Below, one piece after another: positions 1-10,181 of a DNA stretch of 64,000 nucleotides. Every line of letters starts with the position of its first letter. Position 1 is the stretch's first letter. Location: contig JAPONM010000036.1 in NCBI GenBank assembly GCA_026713925.1, positions 62,001-126,000 on the forward strand, given 5' to 3'. Source of the DNA: Gammaproteobacteria bacterium. GTDB lineage: Bacteria; Pseudomonadota; Gammaproteobacteria; UBA4575. Both the position numbers and the translations under genes were made by a program. The notes beneath the pieces were generated by a model, which was not told the origin of the DNA, did not search any database, and saw only the letters and a program-made list of their open reading frames with translations.

Positions 1-70
1 AATTGTCTCGACTGTACAGTGCTTTAGAAGTCGATGACCGAAACCGGGAAGCACGGCATGCACCATGAAT

Positions 71-2431
71 TCACGGGCGGTGTCTTGACAGATGCAGCCA
101 GGTACCGAGAACGGAATCAGGATTCAGTGAAATGCTGTCAATGCCCTGCTTGACCAGCCAGTCCGCAAAGTCAGGGTAATCCGAGGGCCCCTGCCCACAG
201 ATACCTACATACTTGCCGGCTTGCCGACAGGCCTGAATTGCCATGCCGATCAGATGCCGGACGGCCGAATTCCTTTCATCAAATTGTCCGGCGACAAGTT
301 CCGAATCGCGGTCAAGGCCCAGCGTCATCTGGGTGAGGTCATTCGAGCCAATGGAAAACCCGTCAAAATAGTGCAGAAACTGTTCGGCCAGTACCGCATT
401 CGAAGGCAATTCACACATCATGATTACCTTGAGACCGTTCTCCGAGCGTTTCAGGCCATATCTGGCAAGCAGTGCAATCACACTCTTTGCCTCATCCAGA
501 GTGCGTACAAACGGTACCATGACCTGGATGTTCGTAAACCCCATTTCATTGCGCACCTTACGCAAGGCCTGACACTCCATCTCAAAACAAGGTGCAAACA
601 ATTCCGACAGGTACCGTGAAGTGCCCCGGTACCCGATCATGGGGTTTTCCTCCAAAGGCTCGTACAGGTTCCCACCCAGCAGGTTAGCGTATTCGTTCGA
701 CTTGAAATCAGACAGCCGGACCAGAACGGGCTTGCCTTCAAATGCTGTGGCCAGCGTTGCAATGCCCTCCGCCAATTTTCCGACATAATACGCCTCCGGG
801 TCGGCATACGCTGCGCAGCGGGTTTCGATGGTTGCCTTGAGCTCGCCCGGGAGCTGGTCAAAATCAATGAGTGCTCGCGGGTGCACACCGATTGTCTTGT
901 TGATCATGAATTCCAGACGAGCAAGTCCGACGCCGGCATTGGGTGTCTGCGAAAATGAAAAGGCCTGCTCTGGGTCTCCTACATTGAGCATGATCTTGCA
1001 CGGGATGTCCGGCATCTTGTCCAGCCGGGTCCGGTTAATTTCAAATTCAAGCCGGCCATCATACACATACCCCGTATCCCCCTGCGCACACGACACTGTG
1101 ACCTCCTGTTCAGACTGGAGAGTACGGGTGGCATCTCCGCATCCAACGATCGCCGGCACCCCCAGTTCACGTGCAATGATGGCCGCATGACAGGTCCGCC
1201 CGCCACGATTGGTCACAATCGCTGCGGCACGTTTCATCACGGGTTCCCAGTGGGGATCGGTCATATCCGTCACCAGAATTTCCCCAGGCTCCATTCGCTG
1301 AATTTCCTGGAGCGACTGGATAATTCGTGCCCTGCCTGCACCGATGCGTTGTCCGATACTCCTGCCCGTTACCAGCACCTGCGAGGTTTCCGTCAGGGTG
1401 AATTTCTCGATCACTTTTTGTTCAAGGCTTTGAACCGTTTCGGGACGAGCCTGAACGATGTACAGCATTTCATCCGTCCCGTCCTTGGCCCATTCGATAT
1501 CCATGGGCCGCTGGAAATGCTGTTCAATCAGCATGGCCGCCCGTGCCAGGTATTCCACATCCAGGTCCGAGATGCAAAAGCGGTTCCGCTGGTGGGCGGG
1601 GACCTCAACAGTTTCCGTGCCACTGGCACCGTTCCTGAATACCATCTTGTGCGACTTGCTGCCGCAGGTGCGCCGGATTATGGAAGGCTGGGCACGGGCA
1701 AAGGCAGTCTTCGCCACATAAAACTCATCGGGATTGATCTGGCCCTGAACAATGGTCTCTCCCAGTCCATAGCCGGCGGTAATAAACACCACTTTCCTGA
1801 AACCCGATTCCGTATCAAGGGTAAACATTACACCGCTGGCTGCCAGGTCACTGCGCACCATCTGCTGGATACCTGCCGAAAGTGCAAGCCCGGTATGCGC
1901 GAATCCCTTTTGCGCCCGGTAGGCGATAGCACGGTCACTGAACAGGGATGCGAACACCTTCTGGACAGCAACCAGGACGCCTGCAGCCCCGCACACATTC
2001 AGGTAACTTTCCTGCTGACCCGCAAACGAAGCCTCGGGCAGGTCTTCTGCCGTCGCTGAAGAACGGACAGCAACTGCAACACCAAGATGCACCCGGGTTT
2101 CCAGTTCATGGTAGGCCCCGATGATCGCGGCTCGCAGTTCGCCAGGCAACTCAGCATCCAGTATCCATTTACGTATGGTCCCGCCGGTCTTGACCAGCAT
2201 GGGAATGTCCTCCACATCCAGGGCATCCAGTTGCTGTGCAATTTTCCGGGTCAGGCCGTTGGCGGCGATGAACATGTGAAATGCCTCCGAAGTGGTGGCA
2301 AACCCACCTGGCACACGTACTCCCAGGTTGTCCAAGTTACTGATCATCTCACCCAGGGAGGCATTCTTGCCCCCCACCCTGGATACGTCCTGGGAATTGA
2401 GTTCAGCCAGATCGATCGTATAGCGGTTCAT
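71..2431 (-). CDS. ppsA: Phosphoenolpyruvate synthase
   Basis: PEP synthase converts pyruvate, ATP and water to PEP, AMP and phosphate in the cytoplasm, the entry to gluconeogenesis. The 786-residue protein has the usual family length. The N-terminal nucleotide-binding domain opens with VGGKNASLGEM (residues 19-29). The swivelling phospho-histidine domain carries GGRTCHAAIIARELG, with catalytic His415 and regulatory Thr413. The C-terminal PEP/pyruvate barrel has IGSNDLTQ and a GICGQGPSD motif near the end. The start ATG lies only 18 bases from the divergent ATG of its predicted regulator, which phosphorylates the Thr of the GGRTCH motif in this family. Identification is secure. Confidence 0.97.
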   Translation of the reverse strand: MNRYTIDLAELNSQDVSRVGGKNASLGEMISNLDNLGVRVPGGFATTSEAFHMFIAANGLTRKIAQQLDALDVEDIPMLVKTGGTIRKWILDAELPGELRAAIIGAYHELETRVHLGVAVAVRSSATAEDLPEASFAGQQESYLNVCGAAGVLVAVQKVFASLFSDRAIAYRAQKGFAHTGLALSAGIQQMVRSDLAASGVMFTLDTESGFRKVVFITAGYGLGETIVQGQINPDEFYVAKTAFARAQPSIIRRTCGSKSHKMVFRNGASGTETVEVPAHQRNRFCISDLDVEYLARAAMLIEQHFQRPMDIEWAKDGTDEMLYIVQARPETVQSLEQKVIEKFTLTETSQVLVTGRSIGQRIGAGRARIIQSLQEIQRMEPGEILVTDMTDPHWEPVMKRAAAIVTNRGGRTCHAAIIARELGVPAIVGCGDATRTLQSEQEVTVSCAQGDTGYVYDGRLEFEINRTRLDKMPDIPCKIMLNVGDPEQAFSFSQTPNAGVGLARLEFMINKTIGVHPRALIDFDQLPGELKATIETRCAAYADPEAYYVGKLAEGIATLATAFEGKPVLVRLSDFKSNEYANLLGGNLYEPLEENPMIGYRGTSRYLSELFAPCFEMECQALRKVRNEMGFTNIQVMVPFVRTLDEAKSVIALLARYGLKRSENGLKVIMMCELPSNAVLAEQFLHYFDGFSIGSNDLTQMTLGLDRDSELVAGQFDERNSAVRHLIGMAIQACRQAGKYVGICGQGPSDYPDFADWLVKQGIDSISLNPDSVLGTWLHLSRHRP

Positions 2432-2449
2432 ATCGGGTATATTTGCAAC

Positions 2450-3283
2450 ATGTCAGCTAAAAAACAAAACGTATTTTTCATTTCAGACAGTACAGGCATC
2501 ACCATTGAGTCATTGGGCCAGTCCCTGTTCACTCAGTTTCCGGATACTGAATTTGTCATAACGGTATTCCCGTTTGTCTCCGATAAACAGGAGGCCTTGC
2601 GCGTCATTACACATATTTCCGGTTTAGCCAATGCGGGTCACCGTCCGCCCATTGTATTCACCAGTCTGGCAGATGAAGCCCTGAAAAACCTGTTCCTGTC
2701 CCATGACATACCTATATTAGATATTTTCTCAACCTTTATTCCGGTTCTGGAAACCTGCCTTGCCGCGAAGGCCTCGCATGCAGTCGGCGAGACACACGGC
2801 GTGGGCAGCCCGCTGAAATACGTACAGCGGATAGAGGCCTTGGATTTTACTCTGAACCACGATGACGGGATGAAACTCAACGATTTGGCAAATGCCGACA
2901 TTGTGCTGACTGGGGTGTCACGTAGCGGGAAAACTCCTACCTCCCTGTATCTGGCGATGCATTATAACCTAAAGATTGCGAATTATCCTCTAGCGGATGC
3001 TGACTTCGAAAGCTCGATTCTCCCTCAGGCAATTTCCGGTGTTCGAAACCGTCTGTTCGGGCTTACCCTGGCACCCCGGCAACTATTCAAGATCCGCCAA
3101 GAAAGAAGACCCGCCAGCCGGTATGCCTCCCTTGAACAATGCGAGTACGAGGTGCGCCGGGCGGAATCCATTTTCAGGGCAGCACGACTGCCCTTCCTGA
3201 ATACCACTTCCATCTCGATTGAAGAGATCGCAACGACGATCCTTCAGCGCCTGAAATTAAGAGCCCGGGTCAGCGGGCAGTAG
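2450..3283 (+). CDS. ppsR: PEP synthase regulatory protein (bifunctional kinase/pyrophosphorylase)
   Basis: A member of the PSRP/DUF299 family. These enzymes inactivate PEP synthase by ADP-dependent phosphorylation of a threonine beside the catalytic histidine and reverse this by Pi-dependent phosphorolysis. The 277-residue protein begins MSAKKQNVFFISDSTGIT, typical of the family, and has the P-loop-like GVSRSGKTPTS at residues 155-165. The frame is open further upstream over ppsA, but homology begins at this ATG. The gene is divergent from ppsA with an 18-base gap, so promoters for both must lie inside the opposing coding regions. No clear Shine-Dalgarno is visible. Confidence 0.94.
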   Translation: MSAKKQNVFFISDSTGITIESLGQSLFTQFPDTEFVITVFPFVSDKQEALRVITHISGLANAGHRPPIVFTSLADEALKNLFLSHDIPILDIFSTFIPVLETCLAAKASHAVGETHGVGSPLKYVQRIEALDFTLNHDDGMKLNDLANADIVLTGVSRSGKTPTSLYLAMHYNLKIANYPLADADFESSILPQAISGVRNRLFGLTLAPRQLFKIRQERRPASRYASLEQCEYEVRRAESIFRAARLPFLNTTSISIEEIATTILQRLKLRARVSGQ

Positions 3284-3458
3284 CATCCCTTGAACTCCTC
3301 GCGAGCGCCCTTGCGAGGGATGGCTGCCTTCAAGTCAGGATTCAGTAACGCGAATTATCGCCCACCAGAAGCCAGGCGCTTGCATCACTGTGCCGAATGC
3401 AGATCAAAAACACCCGAACCGCAAGGTCCGCTTTGGACGAACCGGGGCGAGCACTCCC

Positions 3459-4363
3459 TCAGAAATGGTAACGCATGCCAATTTCGAGGAACTGGACATC
3501 AAATTCGGTCTTTGTGTCGACCGTACCAAAGTCTCCCTTGCCGTCAAACTCCAGGTCGTCTGAAGTCTGATAGCGATACCCCAAACGGAACTGAATATTG
3601 TCGCTGTACTTGTAACTGACCCCTGCTGCAGCCTGGTAGGCGAGCACCGTGTCAGTTCTGGAGATCTTGGGCACGTAGCCTGGTGGAAGCGGTGGAGCCA
3701 TTGTGTGCGCACCGCCGGTTTGGATAGCAACCAAGCTATTCGCCACGTGCTGTGCGAGGGCATTGTCGTCATACTTGACATCACCAAAATCGACCTCGAT
3801 GAAACCGATGCCAGCACCCACATAGGGTATCCATTTGGAATCGTTATGGAAGTCGTACCACAGGTTCAGCATGCCTCCCATCTGCTCGGCAGAACCGGAT
3901 ACCGGAATGGATGTCTTGCCGGGAATGGAAATCGGCTGTAGCCCAAGCTGTGGCATCCCTGGCACCGGCACGGAGGTCGTGATGCCACTATAATAGAGCT
4001 TGAATAGAGCTTGTCCACATCAGCCTCGGCATAATACAACTCGATCTCAATGCGGAAATTGGAGCCGAGTTCGTAGCCAACAACGCCTTCTATCTTGTAG
4101 CCTGTATCGAATTTGTTGCGGGCCTTTGCACTGTAGGGTTGCGTGTAGGAAATAGCTGGCATAGTCGGATCCGGAATGACCAGGTTTTCACCTTGAGTGG
4201 TCGTATCCGTATCGTCGATATACATCACAGGCAAATTCATTCCAACATACCACCTGGAGTCCGCTGCTCGTGCTTTGGACGCGTACACCATCAAGAAAAG
4301 TATCGACGCGGCAACTACAACCACGACGATTCGTTCGCTCACAGAGTACAATACCTGTCCCAT
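3459..4363 (-). pseudogene. Outer-membrane beta-barrel protein, frameshifted by an 11-bp tandem duplication
   Basis: Two overlapping frames together make one beta-barrel protein of about 300 residues. The upstream part starts at ATG 4363 after a GGGAGGAAG ribosome site. It has a signal peptide (VVVVVAASILFLMVYASKARA) and reads RWYVGMNLPVMY through FRIEIELYYAEADVDKLY. The downstream part continues with LWYDFHNDSKWIPYVGAGIGF and ends in a C-terminal aromatic strand (EIGMRYHF). The frame breaks at 3992-4013, where AATAGAGCTTG is present twice in tandem. Removing one copy restores DKLYYSGITTSVPVPG across the junction. The organism therefore probably makes only a truncated protein, unless slippage restores the frame. 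The substrate is unknown; it resembles the 49.3-50.3 kb barrel protein in general plan. Confidence 0.85.
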
Positions 4364-4399
4364 ATCGCTTCCTCCCGCCAAGCTGCCGTTACCCTCATC

Positions 4400-5330
4400 C
4401 TAGCATGTTCAGCACTTGACATGAAATATCGTGCTGGTTATTTCAGACAGGCAACCTTGCAACCCAAGGCCAAAGTGATTTTCAGATGCACATCAGCGCC
4501 AGAATATGTGATGGAGCCCTATCACACGGGTCAGACTGCGTGCCATGCCCTGTCCGGGTATCGGGCTGACTGCCTTCGACTGGGACAAGACACTTTTGAT
4601 GGAAGCAGACACTTTCTCCTTTGACCCGCCTGGAACTGCCTGACACCTTATACCTGGTCGGGTTGCATCGCCCATGCTACCGACAAGGAAACCGCCCGGT
4701 GGCCTTCCATACCCCGGTTATGCTGAATTCAGCACCTAGATTGATTTCCATACCGGGAAATGTGGTAGCATGCGCGGTTATCCATAACAGGCAGGTATTT
4801 TTTCACGGCCACTTTGGTATGTTATATGCGATCGGGCCGCACAGAACGAAACGAGACCATCCTGTTACGTACGGCAGCCACCAAGGAAGCCCGTAAGGTG
4901 GTTATTTGAAGCTGTCACAGTACTGGATTCTGACGGTAATGTCGGAAAGCGTTCGTTCCGGAGCAGGAACCAAACAAACGATACGATTGAATACATAATA
5001 TCTGGTTGGTATGCACGCGGTATCTGTTTCAAAGAGCCTGAAAAACAGGCCTGTGAATACCCTGACGATTGCTTCACCGGCGTCGGGGACAGTTTCCGTG
5101 GACTCCGGGCGCATTCGGAAGATGGCTGATTCGGGGATACGACTAGTTGTTACAACAGTTTATGAAAGCAAGGCACTTGACTAAAGTACTGCATACCGAG
5201 GAAAAATCTAAGTACATACAGTAGAAGCTTGAAAGCCAGGCAATATCCTTGGACACACTGACGGGTCAGTCAGGATTTCAATCCAGCCAGTTCAGGATGA
5301 GAGTAACACTCATGTGCTATGGCCTACTAG
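4400..5330. other. About 0.9 kb without a convincing gene
   Basis: All frames here are short, lack ribosome sites and show no recognisable motif. The stretch separates the broken barrel gene from the oxidase locus and presumably holds the ctaB promoter. A GGGAG at 5331-5335 is the probable ribosome site for the GTG start at 5347. No insertion-sequence remains were recognised. Confidence 0.5.
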
Positions 5331-5346
5331 GGAGTATTGTTAAAGA

Positions 5347-6249
5347 GTGAATGCAACCATAACGGCAGTCCGTGCCCAGGCAAGTGATTTTGCGGAACTT
5401 TGCAAACCGCGGATTGCCACGCTAGTGCTGGTTACCACGTTTGCGGGGATGTGGCTTGCCGGAAACGGCACGCTTATACTGGACCTGCTTGTCTTTACCC
5501 TTCTGGGTACGGGCCTCGCCTCAGCTGCAAGTGGCGCCCTCAATAACTATGTAGACCGGGAAGTAGACAAGCAGATGGCGCGCACGCGCATGCGTGCATT
5601 GCCGTGTTCCCGCCTGCATCCACAGCAGGCGCTTTGGCTGGGCGTGATGCTCAGCTTGTGGTCATTCGCGATTCTTTTCTACCTGGTAAACCCACTGACG
5701 GCCTATCTTGCCGCAGCCACTACATTTTTCTATGTAGTGATCTACACCATGTGGCTGAAACGTTCATCGCATTTGTGTACTGAAATTGGCGGAGTGGCCG
5801 GTGCGGCACCTCCCGTTATCGGCTGGGCTGCAGTCACCAATGACATCGGCTGGCCAGCTGTGATCATGTTCATCATCATGTTTATATGGCAACCGCCACA
5901 TTTCTGGGCACTGGCCCTGTTGAGGGCAGACGAATACCGCCAGGCCCGGTTGCCGATGCTGCCGGTTACCCGTGGCCAGCTGGCCACCAAGATCCGGATG
6001 CTGATCTACACTGTGGCCCTGTTGCCGGTGAGTACGGCCATGTACTGGCTGGATCTGGTCGGAACCACTTATCTGGTGCTGGCAATAGCCCTGGGTGTAG
6101 CCTATCTGGTTTTGACCGTAGACTTTGCGCGCAAGCCGATCACACACCAGAGCACGCGCAGGCTGTTCGGTTTTTCAATTTTGTATTTACTGGGTTTGTT
6201 TACCCTGATATTTGCGGATTGCAGGTGCAGCGGAGGGATTATATGGTAA
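5347..6249 (+). CDS. ctaB: Protohaem IX farnesyltransferase (haem O synthase)
   Basis: This integral membrane prenyltransferase adds a farnesyl group to haem B to give haem O, needed for the terminal oxidase encoded next. The 300-residue protein has about eight or nine hydrophobic segments. It has the family's first Asp-rich motif in NNYVDREVDKQMARTRMRALP (about residues 66-86) and a second conserved loop after MWLKRSS. It starts with GTG (AATGCAACC follows) about eleven bases after GGGAG. It leads the cox cluster, with only about 65 bases to coxB. No separate haem A synthase gene is visible in the window. Confidence 0.93.
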   Translation: MNATITAVRAQASDFAELCKPRIATLVLVTTFAGMWLAGNGTLILDLLVFTLLGTGLASAASGALNNYVDREVDKQMARTRMRALPCSRLHPQQALWLGVMLSLWSFAILFYLVNPLTAYLAAATTFFYVVIYTMWLKRSSHLCTEIGGVAGAAPPVIGWAAVTNDIGWPAVIMFIIMFIWQPPHFWALALLRADEYRQARLPMLPVTRGQLATKIRMLIYTVALLPVSTAMYWLDLVGTTYLVLAIALGVAYLVLTVDFARKPITHQSTRRLFGFSILYLLGLFTLIFADCRCSGGIIW

Positions 6250-6313
6250 TGCCGCTGCATAACCTTAGAGATTCAGCACAACCACGTATCGAAATGACTA
6301 AGGAGTCTTGAGC

Positions 6314-7666
6314 ATGGCCATTGCCATTATATTAATCTTGTTGGTAGTCGGGTCCGTCATTTTCCACTTCATGAGCCCGTGGTACTTTACGGAAATTGCC
6401 TCGAACTGGGGGGCCATCGATACGACTGTTAACATTACCTTTATCGTCTGCGGTGCGGTGTTCGTTGCTGCCAACCTGTTCATGGCGTACTGCATTTTGA
6501 AATACCGTAACAAGGGCAAGGACCAGCGTGCCGCCTACGAGCCAGAAAACAAAAAACTGGAAGGCTGGCTAACCGCCATCACCACCGTAGGGGTTGTAGC
6601 AATGCTGGCGCCGGGACTGATCGTGTGGGGCAAGTTCGTATCCCCACCGGACAATGCGGCCGTGGTCGAGGTTGTCGGACAGCAGTGGCAATGGAGCTTT
6701 CGCTTCCCGGGCGAGGATGGCCAGCTCGGCACCTCAGATAACCGGAAAATAAGCATCGACAACCCCTTCGGCATGAACGAGGAAGATCCGTACGGCCAGG
6801 ATGATATCCTGATCCCGGGAAACGAAGTCCACATTCCTATAGGCCTGCCAATCAAGTTCCTGCTGCGCTCGAAAGACGTACTGCATAATTTCACGGTCCC
6901 CCAGTTCCGGGTAAAAATGGACCTGGTGCCCGGCATGGTTCCCTGGCAATGGCTGACGCCTACACGTACCGGAACGTTCGAGATTCTTTGTGAAGAACTG
7001 TGTGGCATAGGCCATCACACCATGCGCGGCAAGGTTGTGGTTGAAGAAGAAGAAAAATTCCAGGCCTGGCTTGCCCAGCAGCCTACCTATGCACAACTGT
7101 CGGCCCAGACAGCCGGAAATGCTGTGGCAGGTGAAGCGCTGTATCAGGTTTGTGCCGCGTGTCACGGCGGGCAGGGCGAAGGCAACCAGATGCTCAACTC
7201 ACCCAAGCTGAGCGGCCAGGAAAACTGGTATCTGAAACGCCAACTGACCTACTTCAAGGATGGCATCCGGGGTTCGAACCCAGAAGATGTATTCGGCCAG
7301 CAAATGGCACCGATGGCCGCCACCCTTGTCGATGAAGCGGCATTGAACGATATCGCGGCCTATATCCAGACCCTGCCGGATGAGCCGGCTGTCCAGACCA
7401 TAAACGGAGACGCGGACAAGGGCCGCAAGCTGTATACCACTTGCGGCAAATGCCACGGCAGACAGGGCGAAGGGCGCTGGGCTGTGAATGCCCCGCGCAT
7501 TGCAGGCATGAGCGACTGGTATCTCGCCACCCAACTCAGGAATTTCAAACACGGGCTGCGCGGCAAACACCCTCAGGACGCCACAGGAAGGCAGATGGAA
7601 TCCATGGTGCTCAGCCTGAATGACAAGAAAATCAATGACCTGATTGCCTACATCAATACCTTCTGA
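6314..7666 (+). CDS. coxB: Cytochrome c oxidase subunit II with two fused cytochrome c domains
   Basis: Subunit II takes electrons from cytochrome c and passes them through CuA to subunit I. From ATG 6314 (AAGGAG nine bases upstream) there are two N-terminal transmembrane helices, then a periplasmic cupredoxin domain with the CuA motif CEELCGIGHHTM (about residues 226-237). Two tandem class I cytochrome c domains follow, with CAACH at about 280-284 and CGKCH at about 377-381. The total is 450 residues, far longer than an unfused subunit II. Fusion with one cytochrome c defines caa3-type oxidases; two in tandem is less common. They may let the enzyme accept electrons without a soluble carrier. 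Confidence 0.95.
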   Translation: MAIAIILILLVVGSVIFHFMSPWYFTEIASNWGAIDTTVNITFIVCGAVFVAANLFMAYCILKYRNKGKDQRAAYEPENKKLEGWLTAITTVGVVAMLAPGLIVWGKFVSPPDNAAVVEVVGQQWQWSFRFPGEDGQLGTSDNRKISIDNPFGMNEEDPYGQDDILIPGNEVHIPIGLPIKFLLRSKDVLHNFTVPQFRVKMDLVPGMVPWQWLTPTRTGTFEILCEELCGIGHHTMRGKVVVEEEEKFQAWLAQQPTYAQLSAQTAGNAVAGEALYQVCAACHGGQGEGNQMLNSPKLSGQENWYLKRQLTYFKDGIRGSNPEDVFGQQMAPMAATLVDEAALNDIAAYIQTLPDEPAVQTINGDADKGRKLYTTCGKCHGRQGEGRWAVNAPRIAGMSDWYLATQLRNFKHGLRGKHPQDATGRQMESMVLSLNDKKINDLIAYINTF

Positions 7667-7745
7667 CAGGCCGGTCAATTTATTTGAATACACGAAACGA
7701 AACGAATACAGTATCTGATATACAAAGACTGAGGAGAGACTCATA

Positions 7746-9494
7746 ATGGCACACGTTGCATTAGCCGATAAAGGACAGGAACTTGCCCATCCAAAAACGT
7801 GGATCGGCATGTATGTCTGGAGCCAGGACCACAAGATTATCGGTATTCAATACATCATCACTGCCACGGCAGTCGGAGTGGTTGCCCTGATCCTGTCTGG
7901 CATCATGCGACTGCAGCTGGGCTTCCCCGGAGTGTTCGACTTCATACAGCCGGATGAGTATTACCAGGCCGTGACCATGCACGGCATGATCATGATCGTC
8001 TTCATGCTGACGGCATTTTTTCTGGGCGGATTTGGCAATATTCTGGTGCCGCTGATGTGCGGTGCGCGAGATATGGCCTTCCCGTACATGAACATGCTGA
8101 GTTACTGGGTATACCTGCTGTCCGTTATCGTGGTGTGTGCGAGTTTCTTTGTCCCGGAAGGGCCAACAGGCGCTGGCTGGACCCTGTATCCTCCGCAGGC
8201 GATTACCGAAGGTTCGGCCGGGGCTGACTGGGGCATCCTGTGCATGACCGTATCACTTGCCCTGTTCGTGGTGGCCTTCACGATGGGGGGTCTGAACTAC
8301 GTCACCACGGCATTTCAGGCCCGTACACGCGGCATGACCCTGATGCGCATGCCCTTGTCCGTTTGGGGCATCATCATGGCTACGATTCTGGGCCTGCTGG
8401 CGTTCCCGGCCCTGCTCGTAAGCGTCATCATGATGACGCTGGACAAAGCCCTGGGTACCAGCTTCTTCATGCCCGCCATTTCATCATTGGGAGAGAACCT
8501 GGCGCATGAAGGCGGAAGCCCGATCCTGTTTCAGCACCTGTTCTGGTTCTTTGGTCATCCCGAGGTATACATCGTCGCACTGCCGGCATTTGGAATTGTT
8601 TCGGACCTGATCAGTACGCATGCGCGCAAGAATATTTTCGGCTACCGCATGATGGTCTGGGCGATTGTTGCAATCGGTGGCCTGAGCTTCATCGTGTGGG
8701 CCCACCACATGTATGTCAGCGGAATGAATCCGTACTTCGGTTTCTTCTTCGCCACAACCACCTTGATCATTGCGGTACCGACTGCAATCAAGGTGTATAA
8801 CTGGGTTTTGACCCTGTGGCAGGGCAATATCCATCTGACGGTACCCATGCTGTTCTCCATCGGGTTTATCTTTACATTCATTCACGGTGGCATTACCGGT
8901 CTGTTTCTGGGGAACGTGGTCGTGGATGTACCGCTGTCCGACACCTATTTTGTTGTCGGACACTTTCACATGGTAATGGGGGTATCGCCCTTCCTGGTAG
9001 TCTTCGGGGGCATCTACCACTGGTTCCCACTGCTGACCGGGCGCATGCTGAATGACACCATGGGCAAAATCCATTTCTGGATGACATTCCTCGGCACATA
9101 CGCCATTTACCTGCCGATGCACTATATCGGCATTCTGGGTGTGCCCCGTCGCTACTATGCCAACGGCACAACGGAATTCCTGCCGGACAGCGTGCAGACA
9201 GCCAACCTCAGCATTACCCTTGCAGCGCTGGTCGTGGCAGCAGCACAGTTCCTGTTCCTGATCAATATTATCTGGAGTATGTTCAAGGGCAGAAAATCCA
9301 GTCGCAATCCATGGCGTGCCACCACAATCGAGTGGCAGACTCCTGACTACCCGCCAAAGCACGGCAACTGGGGTAAGGAACTGCCCGTTATACACCGCTG
9401 GGCCTACTCCTACAGTGTACCGGGTGCCAAAGAAGACTTCATTCCCCAGAATGAGCCTCCCAGTGAGCACACTCGGGGAGAAGGAAAGGTTTAG
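7746..9494 (+). CDS. ctaD: Cytochrome c oxidase subunit I
   Basis: The catalytic haem-copper subunit reduces oxygen to water and pumps protons in the inner membrane. The 582-residue protein has about twelve hydrophobic helices. It carries the low-spin haem His in TMHGMIMIVF, the CuB and cross-linked Tyr motif HLFWFFGHPEVY (about residues 262-273), the two CuB histidines in WAHHMYVSG, and the haem ligands in VVGHFHMVMG. The Glu before Val-Tyr marks an A1-type oxidase. A GAGGAG-type ribosome site precedes the ATG. It sits between subunits II and III in one operon. Confidence 0.97.
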   Translation: MAHVALADKGQELAHPKTWIGMYVWSQDHKIIGIQYIITATAVGVVALILSGIMRLQLGFPGVFDFIQPDEYYQAVTMHGMIMIVFMLTAFFLGGFGNILVPLMCGARDMAFPYMNMLSYWVYLLSVIVVCASFFVPEGPTGAGWTLYPPQAITEGSAGADWGILCMTVSLALFVVAFTMGGLNYVTTAFQARTRGMTLMRMPLSVWGIIMATILGLLAFPALLVSVIMMTLDKALGTSFFMPAISSLGENLAHEGGSPILFQHLFWFFGHPEVYIVALPAFGIVSDLISTHARKNIFGYRMMVWAIVAIGGLSFIVWAHHMYVSGMNPYFGFFFATTTLIIAVPTAIKVYNWVLTLWQGNIHLTVPMLFSIGFIFTFIHGGITGLFLGNVVVDVPLSDTYFVVGHFHMVMGVSPFLVVFGGIYHWFPLLTGRMLNDTMGKIHFWMTFLGTYAIYLPMHYIGILGVPRRYYANGTTEFLPDSVQTANLSITLAALVVAAAQFLFLINIIWSMFKGRKSSRNPWRATTIEWQTPDYPPKHGNWGKELPVIHRWAYSYSVPGAKEDFIPQNEPPSEHTRGEGKV

Positions 9495-9497
9495 GAA

Positions 9498-10163
9498 GTG
9501 ACAGCAACGCTGATCGTACTGGCCCTGATTATGGGCGGGCTGGTGTTCTGGCTGATTCGCCAGACCATCAACGTGCAGCCTTGGGCAGAAGAAGGCCCGG
9601 TGGGCCAGGACCATGCAGGAGGCGCCTACTCCGTACCTGCCGCCAAGATCGGGCTCATCGTATTTCTCGGCGTGGCGACTTCGCTGTTCTCGCTGTTTGC
9701 CAGCGCCTATTTTCAGCGCATGGAATTCGGGGACTGGCGCCCGGTTGCCGAACCTGGTGTACTGTGGTTCAACACAGCCCTGCTGGTCCTGGGAAGTGTG
9801 TTTTTCCAGCGTGCGCGCAACGCGGCGGTTCGCAGTCAGGCCAACGGGGTAAAAATCAACCTGCTCATCGCAGGCATGCTTACCTTTGCCTTCATTGGCG
9901 GACAGTTGTGGGCCTGGAAGGGACTGCAGGAAGCCGGTCACTTTCTGTCAGGCAACCCGGCCAACTCCTTCTTTTACGTGCTGACGGCCATACATGCCCT
10001 GCACATTCTGGGCGGGCTGTGGGTCTGGAGCCAAACGATTTTCAAATTACAAAACAAGGTTGAAGTCTACAAGGTTCGCACAAGCGTGGAACTCTGTACC
10101 ATTTACTGGCATTTCCTGCTACTGGTCTGGGTGGGTTTGTTTGCATTACTGCTATCTACTTAA
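9498..10163 (+). CDS. Cytochrome c oxidase subunit III family protein (first of two)
   Basis: A 221-residue membrane protein with about six hydrophobic segments. It ends in the subunit III signature: AIHALHILGGLWVWSQ, then ELCTIYWHFLLLVWVGLFALL. The start is GTG at 9498, three bases after the ctaD stop, with AGGAAG upstream, which suggests translational coupling. The N-terminal segment is unlike classical CoxC. Either this or the next gene may be the true subunit III, and both may assemble in the complex. It acts in the inner membrane and has no redox centre of its own. Confidence 0.85.
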   Translation: MTATLIVLALIMGGLVFWLIRQTINVQPWAEEGPVGQDHAGGAYSVPAAKIGLIVFLGVATSLFSLFASAYFQRMEFGDWRPVAEPGVLWFNTALLVLGSVFFQRARNAAVRSQANGVKINLLIAGMLTFAFIGGQLWAWKGLQEAGHFLSGNPANSFFYVLTAIHALHILGGLWVWSQTIFKLQNKVEVYKVRTSVELCTIYWHFLLLVWVGLFALLLST

Positions 10164-10181
10164 GAAGGGGACATAAGAAAC

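Noticed and set aside
1187-2059. 290-codon plus-strand frame inside ppsA
   Set aside because: It is antisense to a well-supported gene, has no ribosome site and shows no domain pattern.
8484-9941. 485-codon minus-strand frame across ctaD
   Set aside because: It mirrors the codon pattern of the oxidase genes; its composition is non-protein-like (His, Gln and Cys rich).
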